Below, piece after piece: positions 33,168 to 43,967 of a stretch of 64,000 nucleotides of DNA. The stretch covers positions 7,959-71,958 of the forward strand of contig MU277774.1 in NCBI GenBank assembly GCA_022385805.1, in the 5' to 3' direction. The translations under genes and the position numbers were made by a program. Under the pieces are notes generated by a model. It was not told where the DNA came from. It did no database searches and saw only the letters and a list, made by a program, of their open reading frames with translations. This stretch comes from Pilatotrama ljubarskyi. Taxonomy: Eukaryota; Basidiomycota; Agaricomycetes; Polyporales; Polyporaceae. Within the stretch, counting starts at the first letter, position 1. Each line of letters begins with the position of its first letter.

Positions 33168-35050
33168 AAGGGGGAAGGTTCAGGCCTCAGGTATCGGTTC
33201 ACTCTGTTGCTTGTATTCTACTATGACGCTGTTGTATCGCTAATCGCCTACGAGGTTACCGGTGGGCCTGTGCGACGTCTTGCTCGGCGCGCCGGTGACA
33301 CCACCGTCGTCATCGACGGGGTAAGTTGTGGCTGAAAACGCTGCGGTGCATTCCAGAGGGGGGATAGGACTGAATGGAGTCTTTGACTGCGACTGCGGAC
33401 AAACTCTCCGTGACTGACCGCAGGCTCTGCATTTTGTTCGCCACGCTCGACGGGGCAGGAAGCACACGAGACTTACAGTAACGCGGGCATCGGGTCCCGC
33501 AGGTGGCGTGCAAGTATGGATAACCATACAGTACATCCGCTCAGTACGGCGTGGGCGGCTGCCCCCGATGTGAGTGATGGCGCTACGCACACTTCTATTT
33601 ATAACCTCATCGGATCTGTCTACTCTCCCCACTGGAGTGCATTCAGCTTGAGAGATATCGAGCACGGAGATCCGTCCGTGGCGATTACGCTCGGCATGGC
33701 ATGGCCTTTTGACGATTAGCCTATCGTTTTCGCCGGTCGAACATCAGTATGTAAAGTGCGGGTGCCAGGAACGCGCCTTTCGGGGAAACCGATCCATGGG
33801 CCATGTCTCGACACCTCCGCGCATCGTCGGGAAGAAGCCAACTGACAGGAAGAATGAAAGACATGGCGTGCTTGACGATGGCAGACGTTGTGGATGGGGC
33901 AGTGCGTGGGGTTTTACGAGCGCTGGACGTCAGACCATGCCCGTGCGGTAAGTTCATGAACTCTTCTGATCGATACGAACGATTGTCGTATTGAGGAGTC
34001 GACCTGTGTGGAGTCAGTAGGCTACAGGAGCCTGTCTCTTGAGCTTCTACTCCATGATCCAGGCGTCAAACATCTCGCAGCGCGAGTGAGGGCAAACATC
34101 AGTGGCGCTGATTCAACGTAGGTACGCGTGAAGGGATTGAAAGCAACCTCGCGAGCACTCACGAGGTAGTCAGCGACGATGGCAGGGTGAAACAACGGAA
34201 GCCACCCGATCCGCGATCGCTGCGAAAACTACGCGGAGTGCATTCACCTGTCTCGTTGTTCGAATGGGTGAGAACGTCGGGCTGACGCCGCTGCGCGATA
34301 GACGCCTTCCCCGTTTCTATGGCCCGATGTCGAGCTGACAAGCGCACCAAACACAGGAACCAGAACGTCTATTTAGCATGGCGAGCGCCCGATACCAATG
34401 TGTGTGTGTATTATGTCTTCGTAGGCACGTCCCGCCAGTCCACGGAGCGAAAAGAGCGGTATAGTTCACAGGCAAACGCCCGTCAGGTGACAGCGGCGTC
34501 CAGCGGTCGTCCATTATCCGACAAATCCACCGGGTGATGCGAGCTTCCGCGACATGGTCGGCGCATCAATACTGTATGCGCCCGTACGACCCGCCCACCT
34601 CGCATCTTTAACGGTCTTATCTGTGGCCGTGTGGTGAACATGGCACTCTCGAGTCGCAGTGCGAGTAAAATTGGTAGGCATGCCGCCTCAAATGAACTCC
34701 CGCTGATTGGGAGGCCGCCATACCAGAACCAGCCGGACTCGGACTCGGAGTAGCTTCTCCGCGTGGTGCGGGAGCGGTTTCGGCATGCGCTCAAGTGACC
34801 GAAGATACAGCAGGAAGTCATGCTGCTCCGGTCAAACCTCTTTGCTGCGACTTGATGAAACGTCAAGCACCGGACGTGCCTGGGTCCACCGACGCGATAA
34901 GGAATCCTGTACTGGCGTTTCCAAGAACACCATGTGCTGCAGCTCCGCCGTGTGGGGTCCGGGGCGCCAACGGCGTCGTGAGCGGTGTACATATACCTCC
35001 CGGCGAGGTGCGCACACCGCTCTAGGGCCCCTCTCCCTGTCGCTTCTACC
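33168..35050. other. Intergenic region of 1.9 kb
   Basis: No protein family is recognised. On the minus strand a TATAAATA box near 33600 precedes a tiny spliceable frame (ATG near 33533), but its product of under 60 residues resembles nothing. The region close to 35050 is the promoter of the transporter gene, with a weak TATA-like CATATACC near 34990. Confidence 0.45.
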
Positions 35051-38000
35051 ATGACCGACGCAGTCCACTCGCTGCCGGAGATCGACGAGAAGAACTCGGT
35101 CTCGGACGACTCCCTCGAGAAGAAGGGCGTCGATGGCGTCGAAGTCACCGACGACGCCGTCATGGCGAAGGAGGTTGAGGAGTTTGAGGAGCGCCTCCAG
35201 AACGACGAGGCCACGGAGGAGGAATATCGCGTACAGGAAGCGTACGAGGTCGCAATCAAGGTCGGTTTCGGTCGAGTCGTCCGCTGTGCCAGTTTGAAGG
35301 AGTCACTCACGCCTGCCCTCTAGGTCTTGTCTACACGAGACGACCCCGAACTGCCCGCGCTCACCTTCCGCACGTTCTTCCTCGGTTTGGGTTTCTCTGC
35401 CTTCGGAGCGTGAGTGTACGCCTCGAACATTCTGAAACGAGGCATCTGACGTCGCACGATAGGGTTTTGGCGCAAATATACTATTTCAAGCCACAGACGC
35501 TGCTCGTTTCGCAGCTGTTCTTGCTAGTGTTGGCCTACTGGTTCGGTAACGCCTTGGCTATGGCGATCCCTTCCGGGGGCTTGTTCCGATGGCTCAATCC
35601 CGGCCCCTTCAATAGTGAGTTCGCTTGTGTTTTCCCGGTGATTTGAAGGCTCATTGGATACAGTCAAGGAACACGTCGCGATCATCATCATGGCCTCTTC
35701 TGCAGCCGTGTCTGCGACTGCTATTCAGGTCATCTCCGTTCAGGATTGTGAGTTGACACTCTGCGTTGGCCTCAAATTGATCGTGCTCACCGTCATCGCG
35801 TAGTGTACTACAACAACAAGCTTGTGAGAATAAACCGCGTTCGCGTCGATCCTGTTTCTTGTCTGACCTCGTTCACCAGAACGCGGGACTCGCCATCTTC
35901 ACTCTGATTGGGTCACAACTGCTTGGATACGGCTACGCCGGTTTGCTGCAAGACATGTTGGTCAAGCCTACCAAGTGTTTCTGGCCGTCCACGAGTACGT
36001 TTTCTTCTACGTGCGCTAGCTACCACAACTCACAAGGCACGTTCGACAGTCTCTACCGCCAATCTTTTCCAGGCACTCCATTACGACAACCAGATGACTT
36101 CGAAGCGCGTCCGTCTCTTCTGGACGATCTTCATTGTCGTCTTTTGTTGGGAGATCGTACCGCAATGTAGGCCACCTCGACGCCGTATGGCTTTTCCTGA
36201 CCGCATAAATAACCTCCTTTTGCCCCTAGGGATGTTCCCCCTCTTGACGGGCGTTTCCATCTTCTGTCTGGCCGACAACCACAGTACCGTCATCCGGAAC
36301 GTCTTCGGAGGCGGCAGCAATAACGAGGGCATGGGTCTGCTCTCGTGGAGCTTCGACTGGAACCTGATCACCAGCGATTGCCTGTTCAACCCGCTCTGGC
36401 TGCAGATCAACCAAGACATCGGCGTCTTCTTGACTTACATCCTCATGGCTGGCGTGTATTATGGCAACTTGTGGAGGGCGAAGGATTTCCCATTCATGAG
36501 TCAGGCGATCTTCGTGAGTCATTCGGGCTGGCTTCGCGTCAATATTCCTCGGTGCTGACCGTTGTTGTTCGTTTCTAGGCTGAGGACGGAACCCAGTACA
36601 ATCAGACCGCCCTGCTCACCGACGGGAAGTTTGATCCCAAGAAGTATGAGACGCTTGGCGTATGTCTGTCTCCCTCTGATGCACAGTGCCATAGCTAACG
36701 CACCATATACAGCCGGCCTTCTTCTCCGCTACGAACGCCCTTTACCTCATGACGTCGAACTTGTCGCTCGGCGCGACGTTCACGCACGTCTTCTACTGGC
36801 ACTGGCAAGATATCAAGCCCTTCCTGAAGACGTTCAACCCGTGGAACAAGACTCCCTTCGAGGTCCACGATGCCCACAACGAGAAGATGAAGGTCTACAA
36901 GCAGATTCCCCGTTGGTGGTACTTCGCTCTTCTCGCTGTCGCGTACGCGATCGCGCAGGCGACGAACTACGGCGGCCACTCCGGCCTGCCGTGGTGGGCG
37001 GTGACCGTCATCCTCCTCATCTCGCTGGTTTTGTCCATGCTCTTCGCGACACTGGCAGCGACGATTGGTTTCAAGGAGTTCAGCTCGTCCGCCAACGGAT
37101 TCTACCAGATGATCACTGCGTACATGGTTCCGGGCCAGCCCGTCGCAAACATGTATGGCGCATTGTACGGCCAGCACCCGCAGGGACAGTGCATCTTGAT
37201 GTTGAGCGACCTGAAGCTGGGTCACTACGTGAAGCTAGCGCCTCGCGTGACGTTCTCCATGCAGATCATCGGCACTGTTGTCGGAGCCATCCTGAACTGT
37301 GAGTCGAAGACCCCACCACGGCGTTCATGCTGTATTGACGGCTCGTTCCTTACAGACGTGATGATGGTGACGATCATCGACCAGAACCGTGATGGTGAGT
37401 CAAAATGAAGCTAGATAACGGTCCAGTCTCACCTCGGCCCATAGCATTGCTCTCAATCTCCGGTACTCGCCTATGGTCCGGCCAGAACGCCCAGGGCTAC
37501 AACTGTGAGCCCCGTCGCGATCAGCCCATCAATCACCCATCACTAATCCTCTCGTCACAGCGAACGCGATCTCCTGGGGAGCTCTTGGGCCTGAGATGTT
37601 CGGAATCAACGGTGTCTACCACATGGTACCGCTCTGTCTCGTCATCGGTCTTTTCACGCCGCTACCCCTCATCCTGGCCGTACGTCCTCGGCCCCCCTGC
37701 TTTCATCGTGCACTGAGCTGACCTCGCGCTGGCTTCAGTACAAGCTCTGGCCCAAGGCTGGATTCCAGAACTTCAGCGCGCCCATCATCCTGCAGTATTC
37801 AGCTTACATGTCCGTCGGCGTGAACACGCAGATCTGGCCTGCAATGGTCATCGGCATCTTCTCGCAGTGGTGGGTTCGCACCCGGTACCCGCGCTGGTTC
37901 ACGAAATACAAGTAAGTCATCAGACGGCTCCTCCGCTGGCGTAGACTGAGCATTGGCATCTCCGCAGTTACATCGTGGCCGCTGCATTGGATGGAGGCAC

Positions 38001-38201
38001 CCAGGTCATCTCCTTCATCCTCAACTTCGCGGTCTTCGGTGCTTCGGGCACACCGCATAACTTCCCGGTGTGGTGGGGTAACGGTGCGTCGCATTTTCTC
38101 TCGTTCGGCGTTCCATTGCTGCTAACCAGATTGCTTACATGCCCTTTGATGCGCCAGACACTAAATTGTCCGCGGACCGATGTGCAGCGCCAGAGAATTA
38201 G
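35051..38201 (+). CDS. Oligopeptide transporter, OPT family (isp4-like)
   Basis: Plasma-membrane proton-coupled importer of small peptides or glutathione-like compounds, judged by family. The acidic cytoplasmic N-terminus (MTDAVHSLPEIDEKN to EEYRVQEAYEVAIK) leads into about 14 exons and many helices. Marks: DDPELPALTFRTFFLGLGFS, AQIYYFKPQTLLVSQLFLLV, MAIPSGGLFRWLNPGPFN, IKEHVAIIIMASSAAVS, NEGMGLLSWSFDWN, GATFTHVFYWHWQDIKPFL, KQIPRWWYFALLAVAYAIAQ, FYQMITAYMVPGQPVANMYG, ISWGALGPEMFGINGVYHMV and YIVAAALDGGTQVISFILNF. These span the family from end to end, about 800 residues. The last junction is uncertain. A canonical splice at 38083/38130 gives a short end with a stop at 38147-38149. The frame reading IAYMPFDAPDTKLSADRCAA, with a stop at 38199-38201, would need a GC donor. 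Confidence 0.92.
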
Positions 38202-38441
38202 TCATAATCTAATGGGTCTCTCCGCGTGGGGTCTTGTAATCTACCATAGTGACATCCTCTTGTGTGTACGGCTCCCTGGCCAGTTCTGCATAGACATCCA
38301 ACCTACTAAGTCGAAAATGATGGTTTCACATATGTCCATCGGCTCGCTCACATCGGGACCAACGCATACATTACCAACGTACACGGGATGCACTCGATCA
38401 ATAAGATGCTCGTCCTGTGAGGAAGTCGCGAGAGGTTCCGA
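38202..38441. other. Convergent 3' region between transporter and BTB gene
   Basis: About 240 bases between the ends of two genes that face each other. I see no feature here beyond presumed polyadenylation signals. Confidence 0.4.
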
Positions 38442-39564
38442 CTATTCCTCGTCCGACTCCCCGTCAGCGTCCAGGTCAAGCTCGCAGACGTTCGCCTCCG
38501 AAGGATTCACGCAATGCCGGCTGCATTCACTTTCTGGCCATCCGGGCACGACGACGTCCAGCAAGCACGGAAGCTCCGCCCACTTGGCACGCAAGATGTC
38601 GCGCTCACGCTTCTGGACCATCTCTGCGCAGCGGGGACACAGCCGGTATGGGTCAGGAAGCCGGGCGAGGTCTATGCTCCAGAGTCGAAACGGTTGCCTG
38701 CCCGGAGGCTGTGGCTCGAGATTGTCGTCCAGGCGGCGGAAACTGAGCCTGCGGAGTCCGTCTTCGCACAGTCCGCTGCCCCGCCTGGTGCACTGCGCAG
38801 ATGCGGGGAGGGCGAATACTCGGAGAGCCACGTCCGCGGTCGCTTCGCGGAGAATACGGGGAGCTTCCAAGCACCGTGCGAGATCTTCGTGGGGAAGGGA
38901 GATGCTAGTGCCGTCCGAAAGCCTCACCTGTCCGGCGAGGTCTTGTGGCGTGAATTGAGCGCACGCGATGAGAGCTGCCGGGAGGAGGGACGGTCTTCGC
39001 ACCATGCGTACGAGATTGACACTGATGATAGCATGCTTGACATTTACCGGTGGCGGCTGGAGGTTCACGGAGGCGCAGTACAACAGCAATTCGTCCGTCA
39101 ACTCGAGCCTGTCGAGCTTTTCGGTGGCGGCCATGAAGAACGGGTGGATTCGATATCTGAGACTCATGCGAATCTGCCAGTATGCGAGCTCAAACGGATC
39201 CCGGGCCCTACTCCCGTCTCAGCTCTATATCTTACGGCAAAGGCAGAGTTCAGAACATTACATACCGCTCCTTGGTAGGCCGCTGCGGCGCCATGAAGAA
39301 GTCCAAGACACATCGGAAGGCTTCACCGGATTCGTCCAGGCGCACGACAGGATCAAGTAGCACACTTCGACTGGTGGCGATTGACCTTGCACGGTAGAAC
39401 AGGTCCTGTAATACCGAAGAATGCCTCGATAGTACGCTCGAGGTGATCTTGAAGCCGACGGCGTCGCGGGTGACCACGATGGTGTCGCCCTTTGGCAGCC
39501 AGTACAGTTCATCTTTCTCGAGCTTGGATGGAGAAATGTCCAGAGGGCCGAGTGTGGGCGACAT
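38442..39564 (-). CDS. BTB/POZ domain protein, second intact gene
   Basis: Two exons, 39564-39262 and 39173-38442, about 344 residues. The intron uses a GTAATG donor after PTKERY and an acceptor before IRMSLRYRIHPFF, keeping the frame. The BTB domain is near the N-terminus: KDELYWLPKGDTIVVTRDAV, then FKITSSVLSRHSSVLQDLFY and EAFRCVLDFFM. The second half parallels the BTB gene at 25856: VKHAIISVNLVRMVRRPSLL, PAALIACAQFTPQDLAGQVR and LPHEDLARCLEAPRILREAT. The terminal motif YRLCPRCAEMVQKRERDILR with KWAELPCLLDVV has the same paired cysteines, basic stretch and W..LP. An acidic tail (LDLDADGESDEE) follows. It is a diverged paralogue in the opposite orientation, outside the trio. The role is unknown, perhaps a Cullin-3 adaptor. 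Confidence 0.85.
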
Positions 39565-41328
39565 CGTCCCTTCGGCGTGAGCAGGATATGATTGGCAGTG
39601 CCAAGCGGTTTAATGGTTAGGTGGAACGGTGGGGCACTACTCGGTTTGCAAGATGTGGCGAGGGGTGTACAGAAGATCGACCGAGCATTACCTCGGCCTT
39701 GGAGTCGGTATATATAAGATCAGTAAGCCATATGATTATCCAGGATGAACCAATAGGACAAACAAGGCTACCTCGAGCTGGCGGAAGATCATCAACGCAA
39801 TTGCGCGCTTAGACTTACCCGTGATCATCGCGATGTTGGATTCCCGCGAGCACTTGTACCCAGTTTGGAGTCCTAGTAGGCAGTTGTGGAGGCTACTCAG
39901 CGTTGATAGGGCACCGCTGCCTGAGGAAGTAAGTCTCAGTAAAAGGGCTGCCGATACAACAGTGCAAGTAGACAAGGCTTGCCAGATGCGAGTACTTACT
40001 TATCTGTTGCCACCGTAACTGCTACCGCATTGGTGCAAGGCAATTCGTCCTTTCCTGAAAAGGGCGGTACCATGAGGTGCCTGAGAGTATCAGAGTGGGC
40101 AACCCGAGTTTCGTGGCCTGTCACTGCAGACCGTCGTACCGCGTCACATCAAGGTGAAATGAAGACCATATGAGCAAGTGTGATGTCTGAGCTGAGCTTG
40201 ACTCCAATATTTGAAGTTCACCAGCACCGTTGACGTCAAAGCTGAAGGTGTCTGCGCAAGGTAATTGCTAGGTGATGATTTTGTGTAAGTCATCGCAGTG
40301 CGTCAAGTTTCAAGGAAGCGCGAAAGACCCGGCGCTAAGCTAGCCACGCTCTTTCTATCTGGATTCTGGACTGTCACTCCGTAGTACGCACATAATGGAT
40401 ACGCCTTCATGGACCAGGCCCTTAGGTTGCGGCGGTTGATTTCACCCTTTCAGTGCCACAGGTAGAGCCCATGAGAGCAGGGAAGCGTTCACATCGACAC
40501 TGCTACAAATCGATGATGCCGGTTCTGCCCGTGGTAGGTTCCATTAGCTATGGGCCGAGGGTCTACGATCTGCTGTGCGTACCTAAATCGTTGACCAATT
40601 TTGAGCCGGGAATAGCTAAGCGGGATGTTTAGGGAAGGCCACTGAGCTGAGGCCGCAGTCCTCGGCCTGAAGCTTGTCCTGTGACGGCGCTGCCCATATG
40701 TACAGCTTGCGGTGTGCCCCGCTGGAGGATGTCGATGGAGCTCGAGCTGGGACTGCTGACCGTCTCGTATCATGGTCTCCCGGATGCATGAGATCGCGCC
40801 CGCATTGCATGCATCGGCCCGACCAAGGATCCCGGCGCCTTATAGATGTCGCCGGAACAGAGGATACGACAGATGTCCACGACAGTGTCGGAAAACGAAC
40901 CGGCCTCACACGTCGTGCTCCTCGTGTCATATATCACGAAGGAGTGACGGTACAAATGTACTGGTCTCTATCCTCCTTTCACCCGGGACGATATTGTGGA
41001 CGCTCATGGGCAGTTAAGCGTCTGCACCCGCGGAGGATCCACTGCGGCACCCAGGAATCCCGCCGCAGACCGTGTCAGGATCCCGCAGCTTGCTCCTCGG
41101 ACATGCCAGGTTCCTTCCAGCCTTCCGAATGGGATGCCATGTCCCCGCATCGGCTCCACCGGCCCACGTCCTTGTCAGGCCGAGCCCCTCGAGTCGTACG
41201 TCGCCTTTAGACTCTACCGAAAAGTGCACTTCGGTGCGGCGTCGAAGCACATCCGGTCAACTTTGAGCTCCCGATATAAGCCTCAGCCTGTGGCTAAGAG
41301 CTGCCCTGTTGCCCCCCCGCGTTACGAC
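39565..41328. other. Intergenic region of 1.8 kb between divergent BTB and P450 genes
   Basis: No gene is recognised. GATATAAG at about 41272 stands some 55 bases before the P450 start and is a likely TATA box. Confidence 0.5.
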
Positions 41329-43520
41329 ATGGAGAGCGCGTACACTGGGGTAGTGCTCTTCCTGCTGACCGTTGTCACTTTTCTCTTCATTGTCAGGCGT
41401 TCTGCCAGCCGCGCTTACTTCCCGCCTGGTCCAGCAGGCATTCCTATCCTCGGGAGCGTTCACAAGCTCCCTCTCGAGTTTCAGGAGAAGCGGTTCTTCG
41501 AGTGGGGAAAGCGATATGGTGAGTGGTGCAGCCTGCGAGCTCGAGGACCTCCAACGACGCTCACGAAAGACGCCCGCAGGAGACGTCATTTATCTGAGGT
41601 TGTTCAGGACGCCGACAATAGTTCTGAACTCCTTCAGAGCGGCAAGCGACCTGCTCACCAAGCGCAGCGCGAAGTACTCTGACAGGCCTCGCATGGTCTT
41701 ACTTGCCGAACTGTTCGTATCGTTGCAAACACGGTCTGCAACGAAGTTCAGAGCTGACCGTTCGCAGAATGGGACATGAGTCTTCGCTCCCCCCGATGCC
41801 CTACGGGGATCGATTCCGCAAACATCGGAGGTGGATGCACGAGGCGATCGGGACGAGAGAGAAGCTCGAGTCATACCAAGCGATACAGCTCCGCGAAGCG
41901 CATAATCTAGTGCGTAACCTCCTGAGTTCGCCGGAACGCTTTCTCGAGCACCTTCATCTGTGAGTATGGTGAGGACTCCGTCTCGCGCGCACGATAGACT
42001 TACCTCACCCGGGACGCTCAGGTACGTTGGCGCAACGATGCTGGAGATCACCTACGGCCGGCGGATCACCTCTCTTGCGGACGAGTTGGTCCTGGTAGCT
42101 GACCGTGCAATCGACGGTGTGAACGACGCAGGCACTCCGGGGTCTATGATCGTGGACTTTTTCCCAATATGTGAGTGATATTCCGGATAGCACAATGCGT
42201 GACCTGATGCGTTGGGCCGTGAAGGGAATACCAGACTGGATGCCGGGGGCCGGATTCAAGCGACGCGCGCTCGAGGTTAGGAGGTACGTGCGGGCTTGGA
42301 AGGATACGGGGTATGAAGAGGTTAGGGTGGCCATGGTAACTCGTGCATTACAGTGGATATTCGAGATTTCAGTTGACCTCATCGATGTGCCTTTGCAGGT
42401 TCGCGGTGACCCACCTTCGTGTGTCATTGCTGCGCTCCTGGAGGGGGTGGGAGGTCATCCGACGCCTGAAGAAGCGGAAGACATCAAGGGCTTGGGTTGT
42501 AGCGTGTACGGCGGTGGGTCTTCTCTTGTCGCTCTTAGTGGTGTTGCCTCAGTCTGAAGGTTCTTAGCTGGCATCGAGACGGTGCGTTACTCATATCTTG
42601 CGATCATAGCAAGCAGAAACGACTCATTCGCTAGACCCGGGGAGCATTGGCCACTTTCTTCCTGGCAATGTCACGGCATCCTGAGGTGCTCCGCAAAGCA
42701 CGAGGCGAAGTCGACACGGTAATCGGTAGGGAGCGCTTGCCCAGCTTCGGGGATCGCGGCTCGCTCCCTTACCTGGATGCGATCCTGGAGGAACTGTACC
42801 GGTATGTCACGATTTCTTTGGCAAAGTCGAGTGCTGATAAGGAGCGTGCGTCACAGGTGGAACCCTCCGCTTCCATTAGGTGTGCAACGTGCTTGGCTTG
42901 CGTGAGATACGCCCAGTCACGTTGACACCTTCGTAGCGATACCCCATCGTGCTATGGCCGATGACGACTACCGCGGTTATGCAATCCCACACGGATGTAT
43001 GATTATGCCTAACATATGGTATGCCGTGTGCTATGCCTCGCCATAACTAGTCTTTCTGAGCGTTCGGAATGCCTCAGGGCTATGTCTCGAGACGAAGACT
43101 CGTACCCTGACGCTGAGGAGTTCCGCCCGGAACGCCATCTCGACACCAACTGCTCAAAGGCACCATCACCTAGCGAGTACGTCTTCGGATTCGGACGCAG
43201 GTCAGTACCGTCTCTTGAAGGCGTGTTGACATGTCCCATATATTCTCGCGCCTGTCAGAGTTTGCCCCGGTCAAGACTTTGCAGATGCGGCGCTCTGGCT
43301 GGCCATCGCGACCATCGTGGCGGCATTCGACATTAGGAAGCCGCTTGACTCTGAGGGAAATGAGTACACCCCACCAGCAGCATTCCAACCAGGCTTTACG
43401 AGGTGAGCGCAGATTTTACCTGTGAAGTCTTCAGTCCACAACATGCGAGGAAACAGTCAGCCGAAGCCCTTCCTGTGTCGTATCACTCCCCGCTCCGCGG
43501 CACGAGTATCCAAGAGGTAG
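41329..43520 (+). CDS. Cytochrome P450-1, microsomal monooxygenase
   Basis: Haem-thiolate oxygenase anchored in the ER by an N-terminal helix (TGVVLFLLTVVTFLFIV). The proline hinge FPPGPAGIPILGSVHKLP follows. Further exons carry [65 protein letters not shown] and WMPGAGFKRRALEVRRYV. The I-helix AGIETT is encoded mostly by a 14-base exon. Then come SLPYLDAILEELYR (ExxR), EEFRPERHLD (PERF) and the haem loop FGFGRRVCPGQDFA with its Cys. The end is PRSAARVSKR, stop at 43520. The acceptor used by the paralogues before the WMPGAG exon is mutated (AG to CG). Moving to the next AG (ATACCAG) keeps the frame but drops five residues. The catalytic residues are intact. It resembles fungal O-methylsterigmatocystin oxidoreductase-like P450s; the substrate is unknown. 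Confidence 0.87.
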
Positions 43521-43967
43521 GATACACAGAGGTTTACCTGTGAATGCGACGAGAGTTCGAGGAGTATGCTACACGTTGTGTACATGGATGGCAGTCATTT
43601 CGCAGCTCTGAGCTGGATGTCACATGGGCGCTTAGGCACAATGGACCCCCGGGCAATTCGGGGAAAGGACGATCGTCGTCGAACGATCTCTTGAATTCTT
43701 TGGCGAGCCAATCAGAACGCGCCGAGAATGACGCATTTGGCGAGCAAAGGCTCCCCGATCTGATCTTGAGTGATCGTGCCTCGGTAAAGTCCAGAATCGA
43801 GGACGCACAACGCAAGCCGGGGTTGTCCTCCGCCACGACTACCGTTGCCACTCTCGACCGCATACGACTATCTTGCTTTCATCTCGCCTCCATACTATAG
43901 TCATCGTCTGCGTTGAGCTCCTGGAAGAGACAAATCATAGCGCAACTTCTGTACACGCGAGGACGGA
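43521..43967. other. Intergenic region, no gene seen
   Basis: About 450 bases that should hold the P450-1 terminator and the promoter of the BAR-SH3 gene. I see no other feature. Confidence 0.4.

Noticed and set aside
33310..33533. Minus-strand mini-gene with TATAAATA box and one 50-nt intron, product under 60 residues
   Set aside because: No branch-site match and no recognisable product; chance splice sites are common at this size.
34483..35310. 275-residue minus-strand frame over the start of the transporter gene
   Set aside because: Antisense to the clear acidic N-terminus of the OPT gene; Ser/Arg-rich, no family match.
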